64,000 bases of DNA. It comes from Alentia gelatinosa (taxonomy: Eukaryota > Annelida > Polychaeta > Phyllodocida > Polynoidae). Below are positions 47,287 to 59,900 of the stretch, piece after piece. The translations under genes and the position numbers were made by a program. Each line of letters opens with the position of its first letter. The first letter of the stretch is position 1. Below the pieces are notes generated by a model, which ran no database searches, was not told the DNA's origin, and worked only from the letters and a program-made list of their open reading frames with translations. Location: positions 43,878,723 through 43,942,722 of the forward strand of contig OX465584.1 of NCBI GenBank assembly GCA_950022655.1, given 5' to 3'.

Positions 47287-47640
47287 TGACGATAGATAAA
47301 TTTAAGCCAAACGTTTTTCAAGTTTGTACCGGTACTTTTCTCAAAAACCTCTCAAATGAAGGTTTTGCATACGGATCCATTAATACTGCACGCTGTGCAC
47401 TCTCTTTTCTCCTACCAACACTCCAAAATGGATTGACAATAGGAAGTTCTCATTTGGTAAAGCGCGCAATTAGAACAGTGTACCTAAAGAAACCTCCAAA
47501 ACCCAAATACCATGAGTTTTGGGACGTTCTTTAGTTTTCAACACAATTAAAACAGGGGGAGAAAATTGTTTCCTATCACTAGGAAAGCTTGCAAAGAAAA
47601 TGGTGATTTTATTTTTGATGATTTCCGGTCAAAGAGATTT
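47287..47640 (+). pseudogene. DIRS tyrosine recombinase, N-terminal remnant
   Basis: The first part (to 47,535) encodes a helical domain with GYxSINTARCALS-like spacing (YGSINTARCALSFLLP), then GSSHLVKRAIRTVYLKKPPKPKY and FWDVL. This is the core-binding domain pattern of DIRS-type tyrosine recombinases. After a one-base shift at about 47,533 the catalytic domain starts: LSLGKLAKKMVILFLMISGQR, with the box I Arg at 47633-47635. Homology stops soon after, so the RHR...Y residues are missing. The recombinase integrates circular DIRS DNA without target duplication. Confidence 0.78.
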
Positions 47641-50600
47641 CTTTTCTCCTTATAGAAACAGATCATAATTGAAAAAATCATTGATATAATCAATTAATAC
47701 GTATAACAAAATTACATATACATTTTTCTTTGAATAATAATTTTTAAAAACTTTATTTGTTAGGACAGATAGAGCAAATCATCTCCTGTAACATAATGCA
47801 CAAGAATAGAATTCAATATCCTCTGGATTTTGTATATCCATAAAAGAACTTTCTCTCATCCATGATTAATATCTATCTCACAGTTTAAAGGGAGGAAAAT
47901 CCCAGTAAAAATCTCACACACAGATGCACAGTTTTGCCCAGAGATTTCAACCAATCTTCTGCTAGGGAGACCGACGCCCTAGCAGATTTTGTCGTAGACT
48001 TTTCCCATCCCCCTGCTGTTTTAGCTGAAACCCCTTGCGATATTTTCGTTGCAAAAACTCGAGCATATCTCAAGGGAAAAAGTGGCAATGTGTGCGATAT
48101 TTTTGCTTGCGATATTGGATGGAGAATATCACAAGGGTGGATGCTAAGGTTAGCCATGCAGTCATACCATTGGTTACTTATATTACCAGGGATTGGGGGT
48201 AACCGTAATCTTTTATCAATATTTTAAAGTATGAGTGGTCAGGTATACATTGACATTTTCTGGGTAACATTTCCCTTTTATTTTTATTTTATCACAAAGG
48301 CAGACCAATGAAGGTAATTTATTTCATGTTTCTCTTTAGCCCTATCTTGGTGCCATACAACTGGGATCATTTCATCAGCCCCAAGATCATTTTGAGCCTA
48401 TAAATTTTTGAGAATAGTATCTTGGAGAATTTTTCCGCTCTTATATTCTGTGCGGGTCTAACCTCGGAAAAGTGTGAGGAATTTGAGTTGTAAGCCGAAA
48501 TTCAAAATGGCCACAAAAAAAAGAACAAAAATACAAATCCTGTCGCAACATACCCATGCATGACTGGGTTTGATTGTCCCCGAGATCCCCATTTGCTTCA
48601 TAGCTCGTATCGTCTAAGGGCATTGGGGGATCGAAACCGAAACTATGAACATCTTGTGAAACACAGAACGTTGGCTGTAACAGTGTAAGCTAGTCGTGGC
48701 GACCCAAACAGCTACGTTCCCGTATTTCGGGTCGGCATGTAGGCCTGAGTTAGACGTACTACTACAGAATAAAGAAGATTGACTACAATACTGCTTCAAC
48801 TACACTATTACTTCAACTACCACAACATGGTCTCCATGTGGATTACACATGCACATGGGCATGTGGTTGTGTTGGTTCTAGGTTCCTTTTTATGTATCTC
48901 ATTGATGAAATATAGGAAACCTTTGGATGGAAAGTCCATCACAAGAGAGCAGCTCAACCGATGAAGCTCAGTGCCGCCATCTTATGTCAAGTCAGTCAAC
49001 TAGTACATCCTTTCGCAATAGAAACTGCCCATGGACATGTTTACAAATATCAGAAAATGTGGTTGAATGACGTCCGACTATGTGCTTGCATCAATATCAT
49101 CTTTTTCCAATAGGACATTGATCCATTAGGCTACATAGGTCACCCTAGAAGCCCATTTGAGCGCCAAGGAGCCCGATAGCCCCTTCATAGCTGGGGCTTC
49201 ACACGTGCCCTCCAAGGAGCTCAGGGGATCCCTGTCCCTCCTAAGGGAATCTATTGTGTGTGTGTGTGGGGGGGGGGGGGGGGGGGGCTAGACAATTTCA
49301 GACATACTGCATTCATACTTTACGGATGGCCCCTAAAGCCCATGAGACAGCGACATCTTACACCGATTCTTACCGATCCAATCGCCGATAATAATCGGAA
49401 ACCCTCCCGATCACACCTCCCCCCCCCCCCCCCCTTTATCACCTCGTAAAACGACCCGTTTGAGATCAAAGCGAGCGGCCGGGAGCCGGGGCCTACTGGG
49501 CCCCGGGCCGGGTGACATACCCTCATACACATAAAATGCAAAATTTAATAACTTCAGTTCTATTTAAGATATCGGAAAACTGTTTCCAGATCTATAATCA
49601 GCTCTGTCTCCCCTATAGCTACCCCTCATTTGAAATATTTTAAATCACTAACTAGAACAAAACTTATTGAGAGTATTAAAGATATATAATTACTGACAAG
49701 GGTCAATGGATGTATGTAACCAGGCACCATATATCTTGAATGTTACTTTGAACTTTTGTTTACAATCTGCTAGGATGAGGGATCTTCCATGTTCATACAC
49801 TGTATATATGTTATATTGTTTTGTTATACACCGAAACTCAGATTTTTATGTAGCCTTTTCTGAAGGGTAAGGTCAAAACCAAGAAAATCAATCGTACACG
49901 ATTGAGGTTTTGAACCTCTTATTGTTCTCCAAAGAAACCTGACATACAAATATACTGCACCTATGTGAACATACAAAGAGATCAATAAAGAAATTGAAAA
50001 AAAGAAAAAAGAAAAAAATAGCTCGGTGTATGATACTTGCATGTAGGATGTTGGGATATAGACCAACTCAGAATCGGGAACATTCAGTGAAGTACGTAAA
50101 GTGACAAGATTATGGTCGGGCAGAGTCGGTCATTACCCCCATGATAGTGATGCCTGACCCGATTACCCTGACCCGATTACAATCGAGTCGGTGAAGTGCA
50201 TACAATGACATGATTCTGACCGACCAAACGGATCCGTCGAGCAAAGGTGTGATCGGGAACAATCGGTGTGTTGCTGTTTAAAGTGACTATTCCACCAAAA
50301 AGTCTCTCAGCAGGCAGGTTTTCACCCTCCAGCCGACCTTTGCCGCTGGGGCCAGCCGCCCAGCCGCCCCTAATCCTCTAAATTCTCCAAGCTGCTCCAC
50401 ATAATTCAACCGCCGACGACCAACAGGCGCACACAAGGCACCCGGATGGTGCCCTGAGAGCGGCTCCACCAAGCCCCGGTGCGACTATAGACATGCAGCG
50501 CGATTGATACTAATGTCTTGTGGACGTTTGCCTCACTAATGCACAAGCCAGGTTCTCCATTGCAGGCCTGCCACTGCCCTTTGGATGGAATATAGGGCTC

Positions 50601-50744
50601 CATATAGGGCAGGGAAAGTGAAAATATAGGGCAAGTATGGGGCTGATGCTGAAAATATAGTTCTTTTAAACCAGAGTACTGTAACAATCGGGGGCGTACC
50701 CAGGGGCCAGGGGGGGGGGGGGCACAGGGGGCACGTCACCCCTT

Positions 50745-50852
50745 AAATGGGTTAAAGTAAACAAAATAAAAACTTCTGTTCTGAGCAAAGTGTCCCTTTA
50801 AGCAGAGTGTGACCTTAAGTGAGGTGTCCCAGAAGCAGGGTTTTACTGTATG
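50745..50852. mobile_element. Remnant end of mariner-type MITE
   Basis: GTGTCCCTTTAAGC, TGACCTTAAGTGAGGTGTCCC and GCAGGGTTTTACTGTA resemble the right end of the 15.5-kb element (AGAGGGGTTTTACTGTA). A left end was not found, so this is a truncated, older copy. Confidence 0.6.
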
Positions 50853-51341
50853 TCACCTAAAATGACTCTAAATGCCAAGCTCTCTGGGGTGCTTTGCCTT
50901 CCTGACTGGATACAGATGTGTAAAAGCCAAGTCCTTCTAAGGGGTTTGCCTCTTTGCGGTGGATAATTTACAAGGTTGCGCTAATAAACCATGGCCGCCT
51001 GGCCGGCCTTCTCTGTGGTTTTCAGGATATCTTGGTGGAGCAGCTTCACAATGGGCTATTGGCCCCGGCCGGCGGTCGGCAACGACCAACAGAGCAGCCG
51101 GTGCTTGCTAGCGACTGGGTTTTGGAGGCATGGGGATGGGCCGGTGGTCTGTGGGGCCGGTCGTGTAGAAGCTATTTGATGTTATGAGCTGTTTCACCAA
51201 GCAGATTATAGCCACTGGTGGGAGATTTGGGTCGGCTATTGCCGCCAGAGACCAATTGGCAACCACATGGCGCCCGGCTGGGCCTTACTCTGGGTTGGTG
51301 GAATAGCTGCTTTAGCGTAAGTGATGATAAAGATATATTTA

Positions 51342-51342
51342 G

Positions 51343-51413
<71 letters not shown>
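51342..51413. repeat. (GT)n followed by (GCGT)n microsatellite
   Basis: About 40 bases of GT repeats pass directly into seven or so GCGT repeats. Frames rich in His/Thr or Cys/Val across it are artefacts of the repeat. Confidence 0.97.
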
Positions 51414-51872
51414 TAAATAGTAAATAGTAAATCAGTCGTGGACATGGGAATACTATCAGATCGTTCGTGAAAATGGTCGTATACATTACCCCTTATCCCT
51501 GGATGAAAGAGGGGAGGCCGGAGTAGGTATAATTTCATTTAATTTTTTTAACAAAATGTTAGTCTTTTTAATGAGAATAATTAATAAAGTGATTATCAAT
51601 GTGAATTGATACTAATAATTGACTGAAGGCGAAATATGTCGATTATTCTAATTAGATGATACCATAAAATACAAAATAATAGCCATAGAGCCATTGTGAG
51701 AGGAGAAAAGGGGATGAAAAGAGAGTTATCATAGGTTAGAATATCACATATATGTGTTCCTATTTGCACAAGGCCAGACCAATCTTTAGTTATGGAATGG
51801 AAAGGGCATGGCTATTTCCCCTGTCCTACTATTCGCTTGCTTGATAGGGCAATTGGGCACAATTTATAATAC

Positions 51873-51879
51873 TATATAT
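51873..51879 (+). promoter_or_regulatory. Candidate TATA box of the secreted-protein gene
   Basis: TATATAT lies 88 bases upstream of the initiating ATG at 51961. This spacing would give a short 5' untranslated region of about 55-60 nt. No other core element was identified. Confidence 0.4.
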
Positions 51880-51960
51880 GCGCATCTGCACAAATTATCC
51901 CACACACCGGGTGTAGCGACACTGAAGCAGACCAAGTGTGGAGTCCTGACCGATACAAAC

Positions 51961-54935
51961 ATGGCAGGGTTGACCAGGATGTTTGGCTTCATATTGATAG
52001 TTGCCGTTGTTGGTGAGTCCATATTTATCAAATATTGTACAAAGTTATTCCTTGTTTTAAAAATGGAAAATTATATATGATTTAAAGTGCCTTCGGATGA
52101 GAAAAATACATAACTGAATTACTCCCTTTAGAGCCATAGCGCTTCGGTTCAAAATTCCTGTTATAATCGAAAAAAATGAATGGTTGTTGAAGAATGATCA
52201 GTGCATTTCGGAAATATTCATTTTGAATATCAAATTAAGAAGACAGTATCCTAAATTACCTAAGTTAGACTACTTTATATATCTGTTTGCCTCTAGGTAG
52301 CACAGTTGCTCATAACTGTGATCCTGTTCTGAAGGCAGCCATAGAAAACTTTTATAGGGGCACCAGATTCTACGGTAACGCTCTCTACGGTCAAGTCAAT
52401 GCTGCGTTCAACCTTGATGAATATACAGTGGAGACTTTAACAGGATACAACCTTAACGAAGAGAGCGACTTACATGAATTTGCCTGTGGAATAGCAAGTA
52501 TGTTTTATTGATTGAATTTATATGTAATTTCGTATGTAAAATGAGATATTGAGATTTGGCATATGAGCATTTCCACACGATGAAATTAAGTTCTTATTCA
52601 CTTTCATTGCCCCCCCCCCCCCCCGTCCGGAAGAAGCATATGCACGCACCTTAATTACAGTCCCTTCCCCTCTCACCTGCACAGAACTCCACCTTCAGCC
52701 TCCCTGGTTTCCTTCACACAATATAGTACCTACTCCTTCAAAGTTTTCTCACCCAACTTAATTCAAATTAGGTATCAACATTTCATATGTTCAAAATATT
52801 AAAAATATAATCATTTTATCAATATATTTACCAAGACACTTATTTACATACGAACATAATGAATATCAATTATTTATGTCACAAGCCTGTATCTTTGTTT
52901 GTCCTTTCCGGCTAATGCTAACCTGCTATATCATTTGTGACTAGTGAAGTCCATGATATATACCATTTCAGAGTCCAACAGCCGCCTGGAGATTGGAGAG
53001 GCACTTAATATTAGCCAGGAGACAGTTGATGGGGCCTACAACCAGCTGCTAAAACCAATCTCTGAAGCCGGAGGTGTCGCAGATGTTGTGAAGATGGGTG
53101 AGACAATGCTGGACCTCTTGAAATGGACAGAACAGACGGGTTATCCAGTTTTGCCTTTCACGTGAGTGCTATACAAAAGTTAGGTCTCATTTACAAAATG
53201 GAAAGTTATATCTCAGTAGGAACTATCAAATACGTATATCTTCAAATCGTATCTGCTTTAACATCTCTTGGCATTGTCTTTATTTTTTATTTATCACAAG
53301 GGATATATTTATTACGTCTTCTGGTTAGAAGGACTATGGTTGGGGGGGGGGGGGGGGCTATTGACAGAGATCTACACCGATAAGTAAGAAGTATATTATA
53401 ATCCCCATTGTTATTTCATAAACGACGGATGGATACAATATACTTAAATAAATGTCCATCACTCATTTCTATATGAGTTTTAACTCTAATATATATCATT
53501 TGGAGGTTCTCGAGGGACGAGGTAATCAAGAACTAAAATTCAACATAGGTTGTATCTGGTAATTGTATAATCCTAGAATTAACCATAGTCCACTAAAAAA
53601 AAAAATTTAACGAGGGCACTTTTTTTTCTTTCTTTTTTCCCCGCTATATCAAAGATTGCTTTTGAAGTGTCATAAAATGGGCCTCAGACATACAGTACAA
53701 CCCTGCATAAGCAATCACCCTCCGATCCGGGACAAAGTGGCCGCTTACGCGGGGTGTCTACTTACACTGAGTTTCCGGATTTTTACTGGCTATACATTTA
53801 AGGCATCCCTGACATCAGGAGCTTTAATTTGATACTAAATACACATACCTTTCATAATTTCTACAGTGATGTCAGTTGGGGTCAGGGAAAAAAGTGGAAA
53901 TATTTTTCATGTGGATTTTTTCTGCCTCAACGAGACAGAAAACTTGGATAATATGTCCTTGTTGGCTATGACATTGGGCTTAGGGTCTGTCAGGGAGGTT
54001 CAAACCACTGTTCTATTGGCGTAAATGAGGCCAAATCAATATTATCTTTGTTTTACATTAGGAAAAGCAATTAACTAAACTGAATATGGAAAAGTGAATT
54101 TCCACGGAAAAGTGGAAAACTGACATCTCTGTTTCTATCAAGGTTCATCTATTTAAAAAAAAAATAAAAAAATTCTAAAATAGTTTTTTCTGATGCGCGC
54201 GGTGATGAGAAACAAGTTGGGTTTTTTTAGTGGCCTAAACTGAGGTCCCATTACTCTTGTAGTATGAATATTCCTGTATATGGATGTCTATATGATTTAG
54301 TTACATATACATTGTTTTACCTATTCAGAATTGATAAGGAAAAAACACTTCAACTTTTCACAAGAGTCCAAAAAGCGATGGAGTCAGATTTCGTGGCGAA
54401 ATATATTATTGAAGTACCATTTCCCCTGGGAATGTCACCAGACAGAGCAGTTACACTTTTGTCAGGTATTATGTTTTGAGAATTGCTGGCGTTTATATGA
54501 TAAATATAAGTATTATTTTGCTATCATCAGCGTAATAAGCTTTCCAAAATCATATGTATATATTTCTCGGATATCACATAGCCAATTTAGTTAGTTGAGT
54601 TGCAGTGTTAAAGAACTAAGTTTTGTTATTAAGAAAAATCCACAAAGAACGAGACAAAAATGTAAAAGCAAGGCATGTTAATGGTAATGGCAATAGGTGG
54701 TGGGACGGGTCCTTTTCCCTACTTTAAAAATGCTAAATGTCACTTGGCAGATGTGGGTGGCAGCTCGTATGAAGAACTAGAGAAGGCTATGGAAGTTCCG
54801 CCAGGATCCTTGAAGAGATGGGCAGACTGGCAGAAGCATTACTCGAAGGCTGTATCTGACGCTATCGTTGATGGACAAGTCACCGTGAACTTGCTCAAAG
54901 CAGCAGACAAGACTGGAACCCTGTACTACACTTGA
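51961..54935 (+). CDS. Secreted protein of unknown family, five exons, 254 aa
   Basis: The exons are 51961-52012, 52297-52497, 52972-53161, 54329-54465 and 54751-54935. Every junction has GT donor and AG acceptor, and the phases match (1, 1, 2, 1), giving exactly 255 codons with the stop TGA. Residues 1-22 form a signal peptide (hydrophobic FGFILIVAVVG core), so the product should enter the secretory pathway. The mature chain is mainly helical in appearance, with only two Cys (25 and 81), which could pair, and one N-glycosylation sequon (Asn97). I recognise no domain. The intron before exon 4 contains a hAT-like MITE. A lineage-specific secreted or extracellular protein is the most cautious description. 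Confidence 0.8.
53696..53790. mobile_element. Mariner-type MITE fragment in an intron
   Basis: TACAGTACAACCCTGCAT and GTGGCCGCTTACGCGGGGTG resemble the left end and body of the 41.9-kb MITE. A right terminus is not evident. Confidence 0.5.
53864..54131. mobile_element. hAT-like MITE, full-length copy
   Basis: The 268-bp unit has imperfect 14-bp inverted ends, CAGTGATGTCAGTT and the complement of CAGAGATGTCAGTT, with the direct repeat TTTCTA immediately outside both. CA(G)-type ends suggest hAT, although a clean 8-bp duplication is not seen. It lies in intron 3 of the secreted-protein gene. Partial copies are at 18,890 and 23,981. Confidence 0.7.
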
Positions 54936-56277
54936 GCACTATGTTACATCAGTTTGACCTTCGAAACAATGTCATGTTTTCGGTCTTGCGAATACATGAA
55001 CTTCCTACTCTCAATGCATCTACTGTTGGTCTAATTGTGAAATGTATTATGGGTTGCTCACGCTCCCATGTCATATCCACTTTTACCCGTCCGAATTCTA
55101 AATTAAATTGTTCTGGAAATCAATGACCCTTTTCACTCGTTATCTCTTATCTGAACTCATCAGGATAGAGCTAAGTGGTATATATCGTACTCAGGATTTC
55201 TACCGTTTTTTTTTGTTTTCTTAGAATTAAGTTTATTCAAATTCTATAGGATACAGATTCTTCTTTTGAACAGAGATAAACCCCTTTCATTCTATACATG
55301 TCTCAGTCTCCAATGGTGAGGTCATACTCGCTCCTCACCATGCTAACAAGAGACGAATGCATGTTGGTGGTGTCCAGAGGAGGAAACAGAGCACATAGAA
55401 GCACTGTAGCGTTGCCTAAAGGAGAGTGTGACAACAAAATACGTCGTCGTAAAAAATATCTCCCCACCACTTGACCCGCTACAAATCTTTAGAGGCGATT
55501 GTCAATCAAAGTACAGTACATGCACACGGCCTAATCTACTGACCCCAACATTGAACATACTAGACTTTAGACGTTTTGACATAGACCAATAAAAAAAACT
55601 GGCGGATAATATTGTGGAATTTACCTCTATACAAAGATATCGCACTTGTACTTTTTGAGTGCCCGGAGACCTATATTTGACCAAGCTTGAAATTGATGCA
55701 GACCGGGGTGGTAGACTCGCTTATCAAACAGTAGATTATCAGTTTAATTCGTCAGGTAGAAGGAGGAGGTTAGCTAATATATCCCGATATGACTTACGCG
55801 ATAAGCGAAATGGTAAAATAAGGTTTCTATCAGGAGCCTGATACAAGACTCTACATCTGCATTGGGGTTATATGGAGGGTAAATCAGGACGGTAAGTTCA
55901 GTCTTATTGCTCTTCTAAGGCCCTTCAAATTGCATTGAATATTTCTTCGACCATTCCACCAACCCATAAATTTATCCGATCTTGATATTTCATCTCTAGG
56001 TAATATTTAGTTATGATAATATACAGACAAGCAATCGTAGAAGGCCACTATATGTTAGTAATGTCAATCTGGAATAACATATATTTCTCTAGCATTTTTA
56101 ATTTCATATTTCCCCATGTTACACTAGAGGCAACGGGTTCACTTAAATAGGAGGTTATCATGAGGTTCATATCTCATGAATAGTTGATATTCCATACTCT
56201 ATTGAAAACAAATGTTTCAAAGTAGTTGGATAGTAGGACGTCGTTGCTATCAAGAATGGTTACTCAGCAAGAAAATG
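54936..56277. other. Intergenic stretch
   Basis: 3' flank of the secreted-protein gene. An ATTAAA at about 55102-55107 is a possible polyadenylation signal. No other gene was recognised. Confidence 0.4.
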
Positions 56278-56505
56278 TATGGTAGCAGTTAGTTATTAGA
56301 AGATGTATTTCAGGGGTGACATTTTCCAGTGAAAACAAGTAGTTAGTATCGACAAGCGTATCTAACAAACAAATTGAATGTATTTTATGGTAGCAGTTAG
56401 TTGTTAGAAGATTTATTTCAGGGGTGACATTTTCCAGTGAAAACAAGTAGTTGGTAACGACAAGCGTATCCAACAAGCAAATGGAATGTACAGAAAGATG
56501 GGATG
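56278..56505. repeat. Two-copy tandem repeat of about 114 bp
   Basis: ATGGTAGCAGTTAGTT starts each copy (about 56278 and 56391). Both contain TTTCAGGGGTGACATTTTCC and GACAAGCGTATC, with about 10 differences between them. Confidence 0.9.
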
Positions 56506-56969
56506 AGATGGGTTGAATAGCTGGTAGCTAGTGTATGTATAAATGTATTTCACATTCAGGAATACCCTCTTTAACTTTTATACATAAGTGATTATTTGAT
56601 ATATCATCTTCTACCTATTAGTTTCTGACTGATTAATACCATAGCCGTTGAAAGAATCTTTCACAGCTGAACCTTTAAATACAACATTTTTATCATGTAT
56701 ATATACTTGCATAAACTGATGGCAATGACTTTAAACGCCAAACCTCCTTTAAAGAAAGACCGATATCATCAGAATATAAGAATTCAAAATATCATGTTGC
56801 TCTGCTCGATGATGGGCCGATATATACGTTAACTGACTTTCGTTCAATACAAGGGTGGCAAATCTACCTATACGATATTGTTCTTCTGAAAGCAAATTGA
56901 GGGTAAATCTTTTTCATATGTTTACAGTTCTCATGCGTTATCATCAGTCTGTAGTACTCTACGGAAACT

Positions 56970-59900
56970 ATGGAGGCTGAGTGTAAGTTGGACAATGGCC
57001 TTAGGAGGGGAGCACTGAGCACGAGCGAAAATGATCCGTCTCAAATAAGACAGGACCCTGCAACAAATATCAGTACTGACGACAATGAGGAGGGAATTGT
57101 GGCCCTCCCTAACAGTCACCACTCACTTGATGCACTTCCAGATGGTGGTTGGGGATGGATGATTTTGTTCGGAAGTGGCTTTGCAACATCAATTATTAAT
57201 GGCAGCCACAAGTCTTTGTCTCTGGTTTATGAGTGTATGTTGACTGAGTTTGGTGGGTCAGCCGCTGTCACCATCACCATTTTTGCTATCAGTGGATTAC
57301 TAAGAATGGTTGGAGGTACGTGTTCCTATGACTACATCTATATTACGTGAGTTTGATAAGATATCATTCATGAAATAATTCCCTTGTGAATTAATGACTT
57401 ACAGAAATGATTATGTATTTTGCTTATCGAGAATGTCCTGTTTTATCTACAGGCCCCTTGGTGAGTGCAATGATAAATCGTGTGTCACACAAAGCAGTCG
57501 GAATAATGTCTGGAGTTGTGTGTTCACTTGGTATTATTTTTAGTGCCGTTGTGCCGTCACTGCCATGGCTTTATATGACATATGGGTTCCTACAAGGTGA
57601 GCTGTGTTCTCATTTTCACTTATGTCTAAGGTATGTCTAATCATTGTAGTAGATTTGTGAACGGCCGCATTGCTGAGTGACTCACCATAAGTAGGTCATG
57701 AACTCAATCATGTGGTAGCATCCATTCCACCTTGCTTCTGCCATGTGCACATGTAACTGTAACTGTTAGACCTCTCTATAAAGAACCTTTTACCATCAAA
57801 TCTCACTTGAATCATTTAATGGTGGCAGCGGTGGGGTTGAGAGTCTGCAGAGGAGATAAGGAAGCCCTGGGTTAGATCCTTTCAATCAGTAAATGAAAAA
57901 TGGGTGCAGCAGAAGTACACAGACTGGCCCAAAACTAGAAACTACTGACATTCCATAAACTCTGACCATAGCTGAGGGTAGATAACCTCGCTAAAAAAAC
58001 CTGTGCATCAGCTTAGGGGCATATATATGTAGTGGTATCTAAACTATCTTCAGTGACAGTCCAGCACAGTGTGTGAAATAAACACCGTAAACAAGGAGTC
58101 AATAGGCATAGGAAAAAAGTCACCATGGCTTCATTAGAGGGATCACTAACACCAAAAATAAACTTGGCAGACACTGACCAAGCTGGTGCAGTGAGCATGA
58201 TTAAACAGCAATGTGAGGTGTATTTCTCCGTAAAAGATATTAAAAAGGAGAAGCAAGTAACCATATACTACAGTTTAGTGGGAAACTGGCATTAAGAAGT
58301 ATAACTCATGGAGATTATCGGACGCCCAAAAGAAGGATCCCGAAGTAGTATGGGAAAGATTCCTGGGACAAGTGGACACAAAGGAAAATTGGAGAGTAGC
58401 GAGGCTATACTTACAAAAGTACAAACAAGAGGAAAAAGAAAATATAGGCGACTATGTGGCTAGACTCAAACTACAGGCGATTAAGTGCAAATTTGCAGAT
58501 AACAAGTATGACAAACGAGTAATCGAGCAGATTATCAGCGGCACCCAATATTCTGAACTACAAAAACGCTACTGAGCAAAGACAAACTGACACTGGAGGA
58601 GGCGATCAATTTAGCATGTACCGAAGAAGCGTCAGTTGTACGAATGGCACAACTGGCAACAGTACAGACCGCACCGGTTACCGTAAATGCCGTAAACTAC
58701 AAGACTGGCAAGCCATGTTGGTTTTGTGGACGCAATCATGCACACAGACGCGAGGCATGCCGAGCATACAACGACACATGTGTGAAGTGTAAAATCAAGA
58801 CAACGATGCACGCCGCAGTGACAGCGCGAAAGGCAAATACAAGGGCCCACCTAACCAGAAGAAAACAGCATACAAAGGTCGGCCATACAAAAAGAGACGC
58901 ACGGTTCACGTCGTGAATGAGGATAACCAGGCATCAGACGAGAATGAAGAATACTATGCCCAATACGATGAAGATGTCAGTGATCAGTTTGAACATATGA
59001 CTCTGAACATGCTCAGCTTAGCGTATATTGACTGACCTGCAAAAAGCGGCGAAGATCGCGACCAGGTTTACACGGTTATACAAGCAAAGCGTGACAGCAG
59101 AATGATAGCGGATATACGCATGAAGGTCGACAAAGCGCTCAAGGTAAAACACTACCACTGTGGATGTTTCAAGAACTATATCCCGACAAAATAGATAGTG
59201 CTGGGAAACCAAAACCAGGTGACGGTAAGGACAAAAACACCACCCTCACAGCATATGGGTCAGTGACCCTCCCGTGCCGATACACAGGAAAAGACTGGGA
59301 GCCAACCGAGTTCTACATAACAGATGTGAATGGACCGGCAATACTTGGTATGCCAAGCTCACTGAAATTCCAACTAGAGACACTCCACTGCGAAGTGAAA
59401 CTAAATGAGATGCCAAAAGTCAACTGAGTGCGAGATGTACCACAAACAGTTTGATAGGATTGGCGAGTTTTCCAGGATATACCGGATCATGTTGAAAGAA
59501 GACACCCAGCTGATCATACATGCACCAAGAAAGTGCTCGATACATTTAAAAGATGAACTCCAGTCGAAGCTCAACAAAATGGAAGAAAACAGGGTCATCC
59601 AAAAGGTCAACAAACCTACAGACTGGGTAAGCAGTCTGGTCATGTCCCGGAAGTCAAATGGGAAGAATTTGTCTGGATCCAAAGGATCTCAACAAGGCCA
59701 TCAGGCCAAACATACGTCTATGGCAAGCCCTTCACAAGGGAAAGCGATCACAAACCACTAGAAATGATACAACACAAAGCCCTCACTGCAGCACCTCCAA
59801 GACTCCAGAGGATGCTAATGCGGCTGCAACCTGTGACGTGACCATCAAATACCGCCCAGGCAAGGAAATGATGGTTGCGGATGGGCTATCGCATGTCTTG

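Larger units (their letters stand above)
47641..51865. other. Non-coding stretch between DIRS remnant and secreted-protein gene
   Basis: No supported exon. A frame of 97 codons at 47,934-48,227 has no recognisable domain. A poly-G run (about 49,266-49,287) and a poly-C run (about 49,418-49,434) face each other about 130 bp apart. A mariner-type right end lies near 50,770-50,852. Confidence 0.4.

Noticed and set aside
47934..48227. 97-codon frame after the DIRS remnant
   Set aside because: No recognisable domain, an overlapping opposite-strand frame of similar length, and position between repeat remnants.
51172..51538. Frames with long His-Thr or Ala-Arg-Thr-His runs
   Set aside because: Direct translations of the GT/GCGT microsatellite.
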